Positions 1 through 7,973 of a stretch of 64,000 nt of DNA are shown piece after piece (the stretch's first letter is position 1; each line of letters begins with the position of its first letter). This DNA comes from Methylobacterium brachiatum (lineage in GTDB: Bacteria; Pseudomonadota; Alphaproteobacteria; Rhizobiales; Beijerinckiaceae), in assembly GCF_020523825.1 (NCBI RefSeq), contig NZ_JAJALK010000003.1:556713-620712 (forward strand), in the 5' to 3' direction. The notes beneath the pieces were generated by a model. That model saw nothing but the letters and a program-made list of their open reading frames with translations. It was not told the origin of the DNA and did not search any database. Both the position numbers and the translations under genes were made by a program.

Positions 1-428
1 CGGACGGTTCCCACAGCAGCGTTCGGCAGCAGCTCGGCTGGGAGTTGCAGGGTAAGACCTACGCGACTCGAGCCGTCCTTGCCGATGTCGAGGTGAGCGA
101 GGAGGCGGACACCGCGGACGGGTGGCTCGCCGAGCCCGATCGCCCGTCGCTCCTTATGTCGATCCGGTATGCGCCGCGGATATGGCGCTTGATCGAGCAG
201 GGCATTCCCGACACGCTGACGGACGCCGAGCTCGCCGATCACGCGCGAGAGCTGACAGAGGTTCTGTTCGGCGAGGGGGCCTGGCGGAAGACGGTGTGGA
301 CCTCGGCCTACCGCAAGCACGAGCGCGTGGCGCCTCATTTCCGGAGCGGGCGCGTGCTGCTGGCGGGGGACGCCGCGCACCTCAACAGCCCGGCCGGCGG
401 GCAAGGTCTGAACACGGGCATCCGCGAT
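1..428 (+). pseudogene. FAD-dependent aromatic monooxygenase, interior fragment cut by an IS
   Basis: The reading frame is already open at base 3 and starts with the DG of a GADG-type motif followed by SSVRQQLG. It runs to the second FAD-binding motif GDAAHLNSPAGGQGLNTG, so this is a PheA/TfdB/MhpA-type FAD hydroxylase, whose family hydroxylates phenolic substrates with NAD(P)H. The N-terminus lies outside the window. The C-terminus is lost at base 429, where the left end of an IS3-family element begins two codons after the flavin motif. The fused frame continues about 90 codons into the IS without meaning. Family assignment is firm, substrate unknown; the gene cannot be functional. Confidence 0.85.
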
Positions 429-443
429 TGGACTTGCTTCAGT

Positions 444-1319
444 TTAGTGGAGAGCGGTGTGGTGGGCGATGCCCCTTTCGAATTGGGTGGGGCTGGTGAA
501 GCCGAGCGCCGAGTGACGGCGTCGGGGATTGTAGAAGCCATCGATGTAACGGGCCAGCGCGTCGATGGCCTCGGCTCGCGTCTGGAAGGCGGTGCGCCAG
601 ACCAGTTCGCTCTTCAGCGTCTTGAAGAACGTCTCGACCATCGCGTTGTCAAAGCAATTCCCCTTGCCAGACATCGAAATCACGATGCCATGTCCTCGTA
701 GTTCCGCCTGATACTCATTCGCACAGTACTGACTGCCGCGGTCGGAATGATGCAGCAAACCTGGTCCGGGCTGCCGGACGACGAGGGCACGTCGCAGCGC
801 AGTCAGCGCGAGCTCCTTGTGAAGACGGTCGCCCACCGCCCAGCCCACGACCCGTCGAGAGTACAGGTCGAGGACCACCGCCAGGTACAGCCAGCCCTCC
901 CGCGTCCAGATGTAGGAGATGTCGCTCCCCCACTTCCGATCCGGCCCAGCCGCCGTGAAGTCCTGGTCGAGGTGGTTGGGCGCGATCGGGAAGGCGTGGC
1001 CGCTGTCCGTCGTGCGTCGGAAGCGGCGCGGCTGGCGGGCCTTGAGCCCGTTCTCCCGCATCAGCCGGGCCACGCGTCGCCGGCCTGCCGCCAAGCCCTG
1101 CTCGCGCAACTCATGCGTCATGCGCGGGCTGCCATACGTCTCGTGCGAGAGCGTGAAGGCGGAGCGAACATGGGCAAGCAGCACGAGGTCCTCGCGCTGC
1201 CGTGCCGAAGCCGGACGATTCTTCCAGGCAAAGTAGCCGCTCGGACTGACGTCGAGGACCTTGCACAGGCGCGCGACCGGGAAGTCCTTCTTCGCCGCGT
1301 CGACGAGGCGGAACCTCAT
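444..1319 (-). CDS. IS3-family transposase OrfB (DDE integrase)
   Basis: This 291-aa protein has an HTH_21-type region with the sequence SHETYGSPRMTHELREQG, then an rve integrase core. DDE residues are visible: D in WGSDISYIWT, D in HHSDRGSQY and E in DNAMVETFFKTLKSEL. It ends with the usual YNPRRRHSALG. Its ATG overlaps the orfA stop (ATGA), so the product is probably made by translational coupling or as a -1 frameshift fusion near the T6 run at the end of orfA. All catalytic residues are present, so this copy may be active. Confidence 0.92.
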   Translation of the reverse strand: MRFRLVDAAKKDFPVARLCKVLDVSPSGYFAWKNRPASARQREDLVLLAHVRSAFTLSHETYGSPRMTHELREQGLAAGRRRVARLMRENGLKARQPRRFRRTTDSGHAFPIAPNHLDQDFTAAGPDRKWGSDISYIWTREGWLYLAVVLDLYSRRVVGWAVGDRLHKELALTALRRALVVRQPGPGLLHHSDRGSQYCANEYQAELRGHGIVISMSGKGNCFDNAMVETFFKTLKSELVWRTAFQTRAEAIDALARYIDGFYNPRRRHSALGFTSPTQFERGIAHHTALH

Positions 1320-1612
1320 CGACTTCCCTCTTTGGCGAAAAAAGCCGTGGCCCGCTTCAGGATCTCCCGCTCCTGGCGCAGCACCTCGTTCTCGCGGCGC
1401 AGGCGCTTGAGCTCGGCGGCCATGTCCTCCTGCCGTTCCGCCGGCGGGTGGTCCATCTCCCGCTCACGTCGGCCGTCGATCCAGTTGCGCAGCGTCGAGA
1501 GCCCGACGCCTAGATCGGCGGCGACTTCCCGGCGGGACCGCCCGCTCGTCTGCGCCAGTCGCACCGCCTCGGCACGAAACTCAGGGGTAAAGGTTTGCTT
1601 CCGGTCTGACAT
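1316..1612 (-). CDS. IS3-family transposase OrfA (HTH, leucine zipper)
   Basis: This 98-aa protein starts MSDRKQTFTPEFRAEAVRLA and has a TnpA/HTH_8 helix-turn-helix (REVAADLGVGLSTLRNWI) at about residues 27-44. A charged coiled-coil (ELKRLRRENEVLRQEREILKR) precedes the FFAKEGSR tail. It binds the IS terminal repeats and supplies the N-terminal part of the OrfAB transposase. It is nearly identical to the orfA at 54451-54747. Confidence 0.92.
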   Translation of the reverse strand: MSDRKQTFTPEFRAEAVRLAQTSGRSRREVAADLGVGLSTLRNWIDGRREREMDHPPAERQEDMAAELKRLRRENEVLRQEREILKRATAFFAKEGSR

Positions 1613-1665
1613 CGGAACCCTCCTCCTTCAGGAAAAGAGCTCTCCACTTTTGCGAGGCAAGTCCA

Positions 1666-1934
1666 ATGTCGGGCTTGTTCTGGTGGTCGGCGCCGACGAT
1701 CCGGATGGCGACCCCGGGCAACAGCGCCGCCGCCTCCTCCGCGGTCATGCGGGCGGCCAGCTCCGAGCCCGCGCCCGACTTGTCCGCGTAGACGCTCGAT
1801 CGGTCGCCGAGCACACCGATCTTGACGACGCCGTCGGAGAAGGCCTCCGCGGCCGGAGCACCGGTCGGGACGAGGGCCGCCGCGAGCGCGCGGAACGCGG
1901 CGGCGCGGCCGCGCGCGCCGAACCGTCCGGTCAT
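1666..1934 (-). pseudogene. ABC transporter solute-binding protein, 5' fragment cut by an IS
   Basis: Translation from the ATG at 1934 gives an export signal (basic start, then AAAFRALAAALVPTGAPAAEA) followed by VVKIGVLGDRSSVYADKSG. That is the start of a LivK/Peripla_BP_6-type branched-chain amino acid/aromatic substrate-binding protein, as often found in Methylobacterium catabolic operons. Only about 90 residues remain before the IS end at 1665. It is the last gene of the minus-strand run starting at 5820, so it was probably the importer component of that operon. Non-functional as it stands. Confidence 0.75.
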
Positions 1935-1987
1935 GGTCGTCCTCCCCGTGTCGTGACGCTCGGGCTTCGGAAGCGTGGTCGCGGCGC

Positions 1988-2683
1988 TCAGCCGCCGCGG
2001 CGTCCCTGGCCGAACAGGATGGCCTTCGACTCCTCGGTGACGGTCGGAGTCGAGTTGACGGCCTTACCGGCCGCGTAGGCGCGCTGCACGGAGGGGCGCA
2101 CCGCCAGGGCATCGAGCCAACGGCGGACGTTCGGGTACTCCTCGATCCGCTGACCCTGCCGTTCCCACAGCAGGCATCACGGGTAGGCCGCCATGTCGGC
2201 GATGCCGTATGCGTCGCCTACGATGAAGGGGCGATCGGCCAATCGCTCGTCGAGGACCCCGTAGAGGCGCGACGTCTCCTTGACGTAGCGTTCTATCGCA
2301 TAGGGAATGCGCTCGGGCGCGTAGTGGCTGAAATGGTGATTCTGGCCGAGCATGGGGCCGAGCCCGCCCATCTGCCACATCAGCCATTCCAGCGTGGTCT
2401 TGCGGCTGCGCCGGTCGTCGGGCATCAGGCCGCCGAGCTTCTCGGCGAGGTAGATCAGGATCGCGCCGGACTCGAAGACCGGAACGGGCTCGCCGCCGTC
2501 GGCCGGCGCGTGATCGACGATGGCCGGCATGCGGCCGTTCGGGGAGATGCGCAGAAAGTCGGGTTCGAACTGCCGGCCCTCGCTGATGTTGACCGGCACG
2601 ATCCGGTAGGCCGCTCCAGCCTCCTCCAGCGCCAGCAGGATCTTGTAGCCGTTCGGGGTCGTCCAGAAATGCACGTCGATCAT
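1988..2683 (-). pseudogene. Glutathione S-transferase (YghU/YfcG-like) with an in-frame TGA
   Basis: The thioredoxin-fold N-domain is clear (MIDVHFWTTPNGYKILLALE; SPNGRMPAIVDH; ESGAILIYLAEK), followed by an all-helical C-domain with GQNHHFSHYAPE and VGDAYGIADMAAYP. In that last motif the family has a tryptophan after AAYP; here the codon is TGA at 2177-2179. Beyond it the same frame stays open for 62 codons (CLLWERQGQRIEEYPNVRRW and on) to a stop at 1988. A single TGG-to-TGA change therefore explains it. Full length would be 231 aa, the family norm; the truncated product is 168 aa. The start overlaps the upstream GST stop by 4 bp. Confidence 0.82.
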
Positions 2684-3402
2684 GGCGGAGAATCCGATCC
2701 TTCGTTGGAGAGGTGGGCGCGAGCCGCCCTCGCAGCCAGGCCGTCGAAGAGGGCGAGCGACCGGTCGCGCCAGGCCGCGACCGGGTCGTCCGCCGCCAGG
2801 AGTCCGCGCGGCGACGAGCATCGAGCCCACTGGAACGCGGCGAATACGATGTAGTCGGCAAAGTTCGGGCGCTCGCCCCCCAGGAAGGGTTGCGACCGGA
2901 TGGTCGCGCGGAGCGGCTCGAGGGAGGCCCGGAAGGCGGGCAGGGCCTGATCGGCGCCCGCCGCGACCGCCTCGAGCGTCGCCCCGAACCGCGCCTCCCG
3001 CGTGCGCCTGAAGTATTCTTGGTCGCGCTCGTGCAGGATGGTCCAGACGTCCAGCACGATCTGGCGCCCGATCCCGGGAATCACGACCCCGTCGCACCAG
3101 TTCCTGACGAACACGATCCCGGCTCGGGCCTCGCGCGGACCCAGCAGGGACGGCCGGTCGGGATACTTGGCGTCGAGATGACAGGCGATCGACCAGGAAT
3201 CGACGATCACCGCGCCTTCGTCCACTAGGACGGGAACGCGATCCTGGCCCGAGAAGGCGATGGTCGCCTTGTCGGTGAAGCGCCACGGCACCGTGTCAGC
3301 CGAGAGGCCCTTGTGCGCAAGCGCCAGACGCACGCGCCAGACGAACGGACTGAACCGGACGCGCTCGTCGGCCGCCGCGAGATCGTAGAGCTTCAGCGCC
3401 AT
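2680..3402 (-). CDS. Glutathione S-transferase, beta-etherase-like
   Basis: This 240-aa protein opens with a GST N-terminal domain containing SPFVWRVRLALAHKGL and the cis-proline region DRVPVLVDEG, then DSWSIACHLDAKYP. The C-domain has GGERPNFADYIVFAAFQWAR. The SPFVWRVR start and overall pattern are those of the GST group that includes LigE/LigF beta-aryl etherases and glutathione-dependent lyases, so a glutathione-dependent ether cleavage or thiol transfer is plausible. It lies 22 bp downstream of the CMD gene and overlaps the next GST by 4 bp, so it is cotranscribed. Substrate unknown. Confidence 0.85.
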   Translation of the reverse strand: MALKLYDLAAADERVRFSPFVWRVRLALAHKGLSADTVPWRFTDKATIAFSGQDRVPVLVDEGAVIVDSWSIACHLDAKYPDRPSLLGPREARAGIVFVRNWCDGVVIPGIGRQIVLDVWTILHERDQEYFRRTREARFGATLEAVAAGADQALPAFRASLEPLRATIRSQPFLGGERPNFADYIVFAAFQWARCSSPRGLLAADDPVAAWRDRSLALFDGLAARAARAHLSNEGSDSPP

Positions 3403-3424
3403 CGGACCCGTTCCACCGCGCCAT

Positions 3425-4000
3425 TCAGGCCGCGTCGGCCTGCTGGACGGGTTCGGGCTTGCTCCACGCGTAGGCCTCGAACGCCGCGTCGAGGGGCGTG
3501 GCCGCGACGTGATCGATGTCGTTGCCGAGCACCTCGTACCCGATGGCGACGATCGCCTCGATCAGGTTCTCCCGCGTGTAGCCCGCCGCTTCGAAGCGAT
3601 CGAGCTCGGCCTGCCCGACTTGGCCGCGAGTCCGGGTCATGGCGGCGGCGAAGCTGCGCAGCGTCTCGAGCTTCGGGTCGGCCAGCGGGTCGCCGTGGCG
3701 CAGCGCGGACAGGATTGCCCCGGGAATCCTCTCGCGCGTGGCGATCGGCGAGTGCACCGCCATGCAGTGATGGCACTCGTTCTCGTAGTCGATCGCCCGC
3801 AGGACGATCTGGCGTTCGAGCACGGACAGGGTGCGCCTGGCAAAGGTCGCGCCGGTCTGCCGATAGATTTCGTACATAACCGGCGACTCGGCCATGATCC
3901 CGTGCAGGTTCGGCAGGAAGCCGTAGCGCTCGAGCGAGTCGGCCGCGATCGGCTTCGACCGCTCGGGCGCGGTCCCGGGGGTGTGGATGGTCAGGTCCAT
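3425..4000 (-). CDS. Carboxymuconolactone decarboxylase / AhpD-like protein
   Basis: This 191-aa protein has the CMD core around residues 40-130: GFLPNLHGIMAESPVMYEIY, then YENECHHCMAVHSPIA. The CHHC pair with the downstream histidine is the AhpD-type CXXC...H redox centre, so peroxidase or thiol-redox chemistry is more likely than true decarboxylation. The C-terminal part (NLIEAIVAIGYEVLGNDIDHVA) is the usual helical region. It sits between the dehydrogenase (18 bp gap) and the GST in a catabolic operon. Confidence 0.85.
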   Translation of the reverse strand: MDLTIHTPGTAPERSKPIAADSLERYGFLPNLHGIMAESPVMYEIYRQTGATFARRTLSVLERQIVLRAIDYENECHHCMAVHSPIATRERIPGAILSALRHGDPLADPKLETLRSFAAAMTRTRGQVGQAELDRFEAAGYTRENLIEAIVAIGYEVLGNDIDHVAATPLDAAFEAYAWSKPEPVQQADAA

Positions 4001-4018
4001 GACGGTGCCTTCCTGCGA

Positions 4019-4951
4019 TCAGTGGACGGGATTGAGGGCTGGCTCGCCGCGCAGCGCCGGGGCCACCTCCTCGGCGGTGCGCCTCTGGAGATCGACCAGC
4101 GATTCCTCCGAGTAGAAGGCGAGGTGCGGCGTCACGATGAGGTTGGGAACGGTCCCGATCCAAGTCTCCGCCGTCGGCGGCTCGGTCTCGAGGACATCAA
4201 GCGCGGCGCCGCCTAATCGCCCCGATGCCAGCGCCGCGCACACTGCGGGAAGGTCGACGAGGCCGCCGCGGGAGGTGTTGACGAGGAGGGCCCCGGGCTT
4301 CAGCCGCGCCAAGCTCTCGGCGTTGACGACGTGGTGCGTCTCGGCCTCCAGCGGCACGTGGAGCGAGAGGATGTCGGCCGCCTCCCAGGCCTCGTCGCGT
4401 TCGACGCGGCGGGCCCCCAGCCCCGCGATCGGGTCCTGAGGGACGAACGGGTCGCACACGAGGATGTCCAGGCCCAGGGCGCGCGCGATGCGCCCGAACC
4501 CGAGCAGGACGAGCGTGCGTCCGCGGAGGCGGTGGAGAGGCGCGACGGCGGCCACGTTCCACACGCCCGCGCGGGTCTGGTCGATCCCGCGGACCAGCCC
4601 GCGGGCGAGCGCCAGCATCAGCGCCAGGGTGTGATCGGCGACTTCTTCGATGCAGTAGTCCGGGACATTGGTCACCCGGATGCCCTTGTCCCGCGTCGTG
4701 GGCAGCGGGATCGTGTCCACGCCGATGCCGTAGCGCGCGATGATCGCGCAGCGCTCCAGTTGCTGGACGAGGGTCGGCGGAAGCCTCGCGTAGCAGTTCA
4801 GCAGAGCGTCGGCATCGCGGCAGACCTCCAGCAGAGCTTGCGGGTCCGTGGACGGCGCGACGACCAGATCGGCCAAGCCGTCGAGGATTGCGCGTTCGGG
4901 CTCCAGGTTCGGGAATACGTGGTCGGTGACGACGACCTTCCGCCTTGTCAT
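4019..4951 (-). CDS. D-2-hydroxyacid dehydrogenase (C-terminal binding/SerA-like)
   Basis: This 310-aa NAD-dependent 2-hydroxyacid dehydrogenase oxidises or reduces 2-hydroxy/2-keto acids. The catalytic Arg (NTSRGGLVD), Glu (LDVLETEPP) and His (VTPHLAFYSEES) are all present, as are RYGIGVDTI and NVPDYCIEEVADHTLALML. The nucleotide-binding motif reads GFGRIARALGLDILVCDPF. Relatives have about seven more residues between the glycine motif and the acidic residue after strand 2, so part of the helix appears deleted in frame. The start at 4951 is chosen because upstream starts run into the hydrolase gene, which ends 2 bp away. Confidence 0.85.
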   Translation of the reverse strand: MTRRKVVVTDHVFPNLEPERAILDGLADLVVAPSTDPQALLEVCRDADALLNCYARLPPTLVQQLERCAIIARYGIGVDTIPLPTTRDKGIRVTNVPDYCIEEVADHTLALMLALARGLVRGIDQTRAGVWNVAAVAPLHRLRGRTLVLLGFGRIARALGLDILVCDPFVPQDPIAGLGARRVERDEAWEAADILSLHVPLEAETHHVVNAESLARLKPGALLVNTSRGGLVDLPAVCAALASGRLGGAALDVLETEPPTAETWIGTVPNLIVTPHLAFYSEESLVDLQRRTAEEVAPALRGEPALNPVH

Positions 4952-4953
4952 GG

Positions 4954-5820
4954 TCAGCCCCGCCACGGCTCGAGAATGGCAAGGAGTTCCGCGTTGACGC
5001 GGTCGGGCCGCTCCTCTGGAGGCAGGTGCCCGCATTGCGGAATGGCGACGCCGCGCACGTCTCCGGCCATGCCCTGCCACACGGCCAGGACGTCGAAGGT
5101 CCGGCCCACGAGGTCGAAGTCGGCGCCCCAGATCGCGAGGGTCGGGCACGCGATCAGCCGGTCGGCGTCGGCCTCGTCCTGCGCGAGGTCGACCGGTCCT
5201 GCCCGGTAGTCCGCGAAGGCGCCGCGGAAGGCGCCGGGCCGAGAATAGGCGCGGACGTACTCCGCCACCGCCTCCTCGCCGATCGCACCCGGCGCGTAGG
5301 ACCAGCTATCGAAGAAGTGCCGCAGGAACATCTCCTCGCGCCCTGCGACCAGCGCCTCCGGAAGATGCGGCACCTGCTGGAAGTAGAAGAACCAATAGAG
5401 CTTGGCGAGCCGCGCGTCCGTGGCCTGGAAGACCACGCGCGTCGGTATGTTGTCGATCACGACGAGGCGGTCGATGGCCTCCGGGTAGTCCTTGGCGAAC
5501 CGTGTCGCGACACGGGCGCCGCGGTCGTGACCGACGAGGGCGGCACGCCCGATGCCGCAATGCGCCATCAGGGCCCGGACGTCTCCCGCCATCGACCGCT
5601 TGTCGTATCCCGTATCGGGCTTGTCGGTCGCGCCATAGCCGCGCAGATCCGGAGCGATGATTCGATACCGCTCGGCCAGGACGGGCCACTGATGGCGCCG
5701 CGCGAAATGCGTCTCCGGATAGCCGTGCAGAAGCAGCACGGCCGGGCCCGCACCCGCGTCGAGGTAGTGCATCCGGATGCCGTTGACCTGGGCCGTATGG
5801 TGCCGTGCATCCGGAGTCAT
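4954..5820 (-). CDS. Alpha/beta hydrolase, haloacetate dehalogenase/epoxide hydrolase group
   Basis: This 288-aa alpha/beta-hydrolase has the oxyanion motif LHGYPETH, the nucleophile elbow VGHDRGARVATR (Asp nucleophile with the two arginines that bind carboxylate in fluoroacetate dehalogenases) and the catalytic His in PQCGHLPPEERP. The halide-pocket segment that is usually HWFF reads YWFF here, with Tyr replacing the His. The Trp and the later FADYRAG motif are kept. Either a haloacid or an epoxide/ester substrate is possible. It is the first gene of the operon running to 1666 and is divergent from a LysR regulator, its likely controller. Confidence 0.82.
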   Translation of the reverse strand: MTPDARHHTAQVNGIRMHYLDAGAGPAVLLLHGYPETHFARRHQWPVLAERYRIIAPDLRGYGATDKPDTGYDKRSMAGDVRALMAHCGIGRAALVGHDRGARVATRFAKDYPEAIDRLVVIDNIPTRVVFQATDARLAKLYWFFYFQQVPHLPEALVAGREEMFLRHFFDSWSYAPGAIGEEAVAEYVRAYSRPGAFRGAFADYRAGPVDLAQDEADADRLIACPTLAIWGADFDLVGRTFDVLAVWQGMAGDVRGVAIPQCGHLPPEERPDRVNAELLAILEPWRG

Positions 5821-6126
5821 GAGGGTCTCCCCTTTGCAACCAGCGTGCGGACAACCGGGAGTCGTGAGAAGAGGTGACGCGGGAATAGGATCTATACGCG
5901 ACCTGTATGAGTACGTGCTGGAAGATCCTGGGCGCTCGTGGCGACGGGGACCGTGGCGACGGGGACCGTGGCGGCGCGAGCGAGCGGCGCGTGCCGAAGG
6001 ATGCGTCGGTCTCGCGGGCGTCGTCGCCCGCCGGAATCCACCGCCTCGATCGGCAGTCATCGGTGACCGGTCCGCCGCGGTCGGCTACGGGGTGTCGGAG
6101 CTCCGGACGATACGGGGACGGTATGG
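5821..6126. promoter_or_regulatory. Divergent intergenic region between hydrolase operon and LysR gene
   Basis: These 306 bp separate two divergent starts and should hold both promoters and the LysR binding sites, as is typical for LysR-controlled operons. The AT-richer part near 5880-5910 (GGAATAGGATCTATACGC) is the most promoter-like stretch. A 15-bp tandem duplication lies at 5938-5967. I cannot place a single convincing T-N11-A box. Confidence 0.4.
5938..5973 (+). repeat. Tandem 15-bp repeat, two copies plus partial third
   Basis: The unit GTGGCGACGGGGACC occurs at 5938-5952 and 5953-5967 without a mismatch, followed by GTGGCG. It lies in the divergent promoter region, outside any gene I support. 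Confidence 0.85.
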
Positions 6127-7038
6127 ATGAACGACCTGATCACGGCCATGCGGACCTACGTGCGGGTCGTGGAGGCCGGCAGCTTCACCGCCGTGGCGGC
6201 CGAGCTCTGTACCACCCAGCCGACGATCAGCCGGCAAGTGGCTTCGCTGGAACAGCATCTCGGCACGCGGCTCATCACCCGCACGACCCGCGCGCTCGCC
6301 GTGACGGAGGACGGTCGCGTCTTCTACGAACACGCCCTGCGGTCGCTCGAGACGCTGGCCGAGGCCGAAGCCGCGGTCGGCAGGCGCAAGGGCCGGCCGT
6401 CCGGAACGCTGCGACTCACCGTGCCGGTCGTGTTCGGGCGTCTGCACGTCGTGCCGCGCCTTGCGCTGTTCGCGGAGCGCTACCCGGACATCCGCGTCGA
6501 TCTCATCATGAACGACGCCTTCTCCGACCTGGTCGAGGAGGCGATCGACCTCGCGATCCGGGTCGGCGAGATCACCGATCCGGGCCTCGTCGCGAAACGG
6601 ATCGGGATCACGCGGCGCGTCACGGTCGCCGCCCCGGCCTATCTCGCGAAATGCGGCGAACCCACGTGCCCGGGCGACCTCGCCGCCCATGACTGCATCG
6701 TCTACACGCGTCTCGTCGCCGGCCACCGCTGGTCGTTCACGAGCCCGGATGGACCCGTCTCAGTCGACGTCGCGGGTCGTTTCCGGGTCAACAATTCGGA
6801 AGGGGTGCGCGAGGGCGTCATCGCGGGCCTCGGCATCGGCGTCGTGCCGATCTGGGCGTTCCGCGACGAGATCGAGACGGGACGGGTGAAGATCATCCTC
6901 CCCGCTCACCGGCCGATGCCGTTGCCGATGCAGGCCGTCTACCCGTCGCGCCGGTTCGTTCCGCTCAAGGTGCGGGCAGCCATCGACTACCTGAGAAGAG
7001 AATTTCTGCAGGACGCACGGATCTCTGGCGCCGGTTGA
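6127..7038 (+). CDS. LysR-family transcriptional regulator
   Basis: This 303-aa protein has an N-terminal winged HTH (AMRTYVRVVEAGSFTAVAAELCTTQPTISRQVASLEQHLG split over residues 7-47) and a LysR substrate-binding domain from about residue 90 (LRLTVPVVFGRLHVVPRLALF; AIDLAIRVGEITDPGLVAKR). The motif pattern is that of the CrgA/DsdC-like LysR group. It is divergent from the hydrolase-dehydrogenase-GST operon and probably controls it in response to a pathway metabolite. Confidence 0.92.
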   Translation: MNDLITAMRTYVRVVEAGSFTAVAAELCTTQPTISRQVASLEQHLGTRLITRTTRALAVTEDGRVFYEHALRSLETLAEAEAAVGRRKGRPSGTLRLTVPVVFGRLHVVPRLALFAERYPDIRVDLIMNDAFSDLVEEAIDLAIRVGEITDPGLVAKRIGITRRVTVAAPAYLAKCGEPTCPGDLAAHDCIVYTRLVAGHRWSFTSPDGPVSVDVAGRFRVNNSEGVREGVIAGLGIGVVPIWAFRDEIETGRVKIILPAHRPMPLPMQAVYPSRRFVPLKVRAAIDYLRREFLQDARISGAG

Positions 7039-7113
7039 GAGCGTTCGAAGGGCTTGGCCTTACCTCGGCTCGAAGGGAAAGTTTCCGCAACTGGTCGATC
7101 ATCGGTCGTTTGA

Positions 7114-7398
7114 ATGAGCGACGAGAGTCGGGATGTCGTACAAGTGCCCGACTCGCGGATCCACGCGTTTGCGGCGGTCCTCGTCGTGTGCACGGTCGGG
7201 GACCATGCCGATGGCCGATTCGCGAGGACGTATCCGCGGAAGGCCGATGAGCGGGTCGTCGACCGATCTTTCGACGCCGGCGTCTTCGCGAACCTTCCAC
7301 CGTCGATCCTACGGAACGGGACCAGGATCGCGGTGGTCGAAGTCTGCGTCGACGGGCGGAGCGAGCGCGCGGACCTTAGCCGATCCGATAAGCCATGA
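7114..7398 (+). CDS. Hypothetical protein, uncertain
   Basis: This 94-aa frame (starting MSDESRDVVQVPDSRIHAF) has balanced composition and GC-rich third positions, unlike the arginine-rich shadow frames around it. It has a hydrophobic stretch AFAAVLVVCTVG at about residues 19-30. There is no clear ribosome binding site and I recognise no family. It may be a real small protein or the remnant of one. Confidence 0.3.
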   Translation: MSDESRDVVQVPDSRIHAFAAVLVVCTVGDHADGRFARTYPRKADERVVDRSFDAGVFANLPPSILRNGTRIAVVEVCVDGRSERADLSRSDKP

Positions 7399-7973
7399 CC
7401 TGATGCGCTCCCTTCATGGGCGCGTACGGCCCGGTGCGTCCCATCCGGCGTTGCACCGGGTGACGAGCCCACGAGTTTCTTGGCTATCCGGATTGCGGTG
7501 TGGAATGCATCAGGTGCTCCTATCGGTCTCCCGGCTGTTTCACCCCCTCAAGCAGCCCACTCGGCCGGGTGACAAGTCCCGGTCGAGGGCGCAGTCCCAG
7601 ACGACGCGCCGCGTACACTGCCCGCCTCGCCGCAGGCAAGGGCCCGATCATCGCCGCTGCGGATCGGCACGAAACACAGGATCTGGCCCACCCGATAGAA
7701 ATGGTGCCTCGACAAATGAAACCTTCTCCGACCTATCCTTCTCGCCACGTTCTTGCCGACACGAACGCGGCGTTTGATATTCGTCGGAGATGGAACACAC
7801 CTTTGCTCAACGTGGAGGGTTTGCATCAGCGGCCCTATGAAGCGTCAACTGCACGAGATCTCACGGTCTCCGAAAATCCTCGTCCTTCAGGGCGGGGAAG
7901 ATGTTGACTGCCTTCGACTGTGTAACGCGGCGAGCCTTGCAAGCGAAGCGGCCTTTACCGAGAGGATGGCGGA
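7399..7973. other. Intergenic stretch, no supported gene
   Basis: About 575 bp of mixed composition in which all open frames look like shadows. It precedes the Cld-ECF operon, so its 3' part (7800-7970) should carry that operon's promoter, possibly an autoregulated ECF promoter. I cannot pick the boxes with confidence. Confidence 0.4.

Larger units (their letters stand above)
429..1665 (-). mobile_element. IS3-family insertion sequence, complete copy (IS-A copy 1)
   Basis: The element has terminal inverted repeats: TGGACTTGC at 429-437 and its complement GCAAGTCCA at 1657-1665, with GTGGAGAG / CTCTCCAC further in on each side. It carries orfA and orfB on the minus strand, overlapping by 4 bp. 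Flanks are GAT on the left and ATG on the right, so there is no 3-4 bp target duplication, and two different genes are broken at the two ends. A second, truncated copy of the same element lies at 53706-54800 in the same orientation. Confidence 0.9.

Noticed and set aside
747..2078. Long plus-strand open frame (443 codons) across IS-A and beyond
   Set aside because: It is antisense to the transposase genes, rich in Arg/Ala/Pro and without domain signatures; a high-GC shadow.
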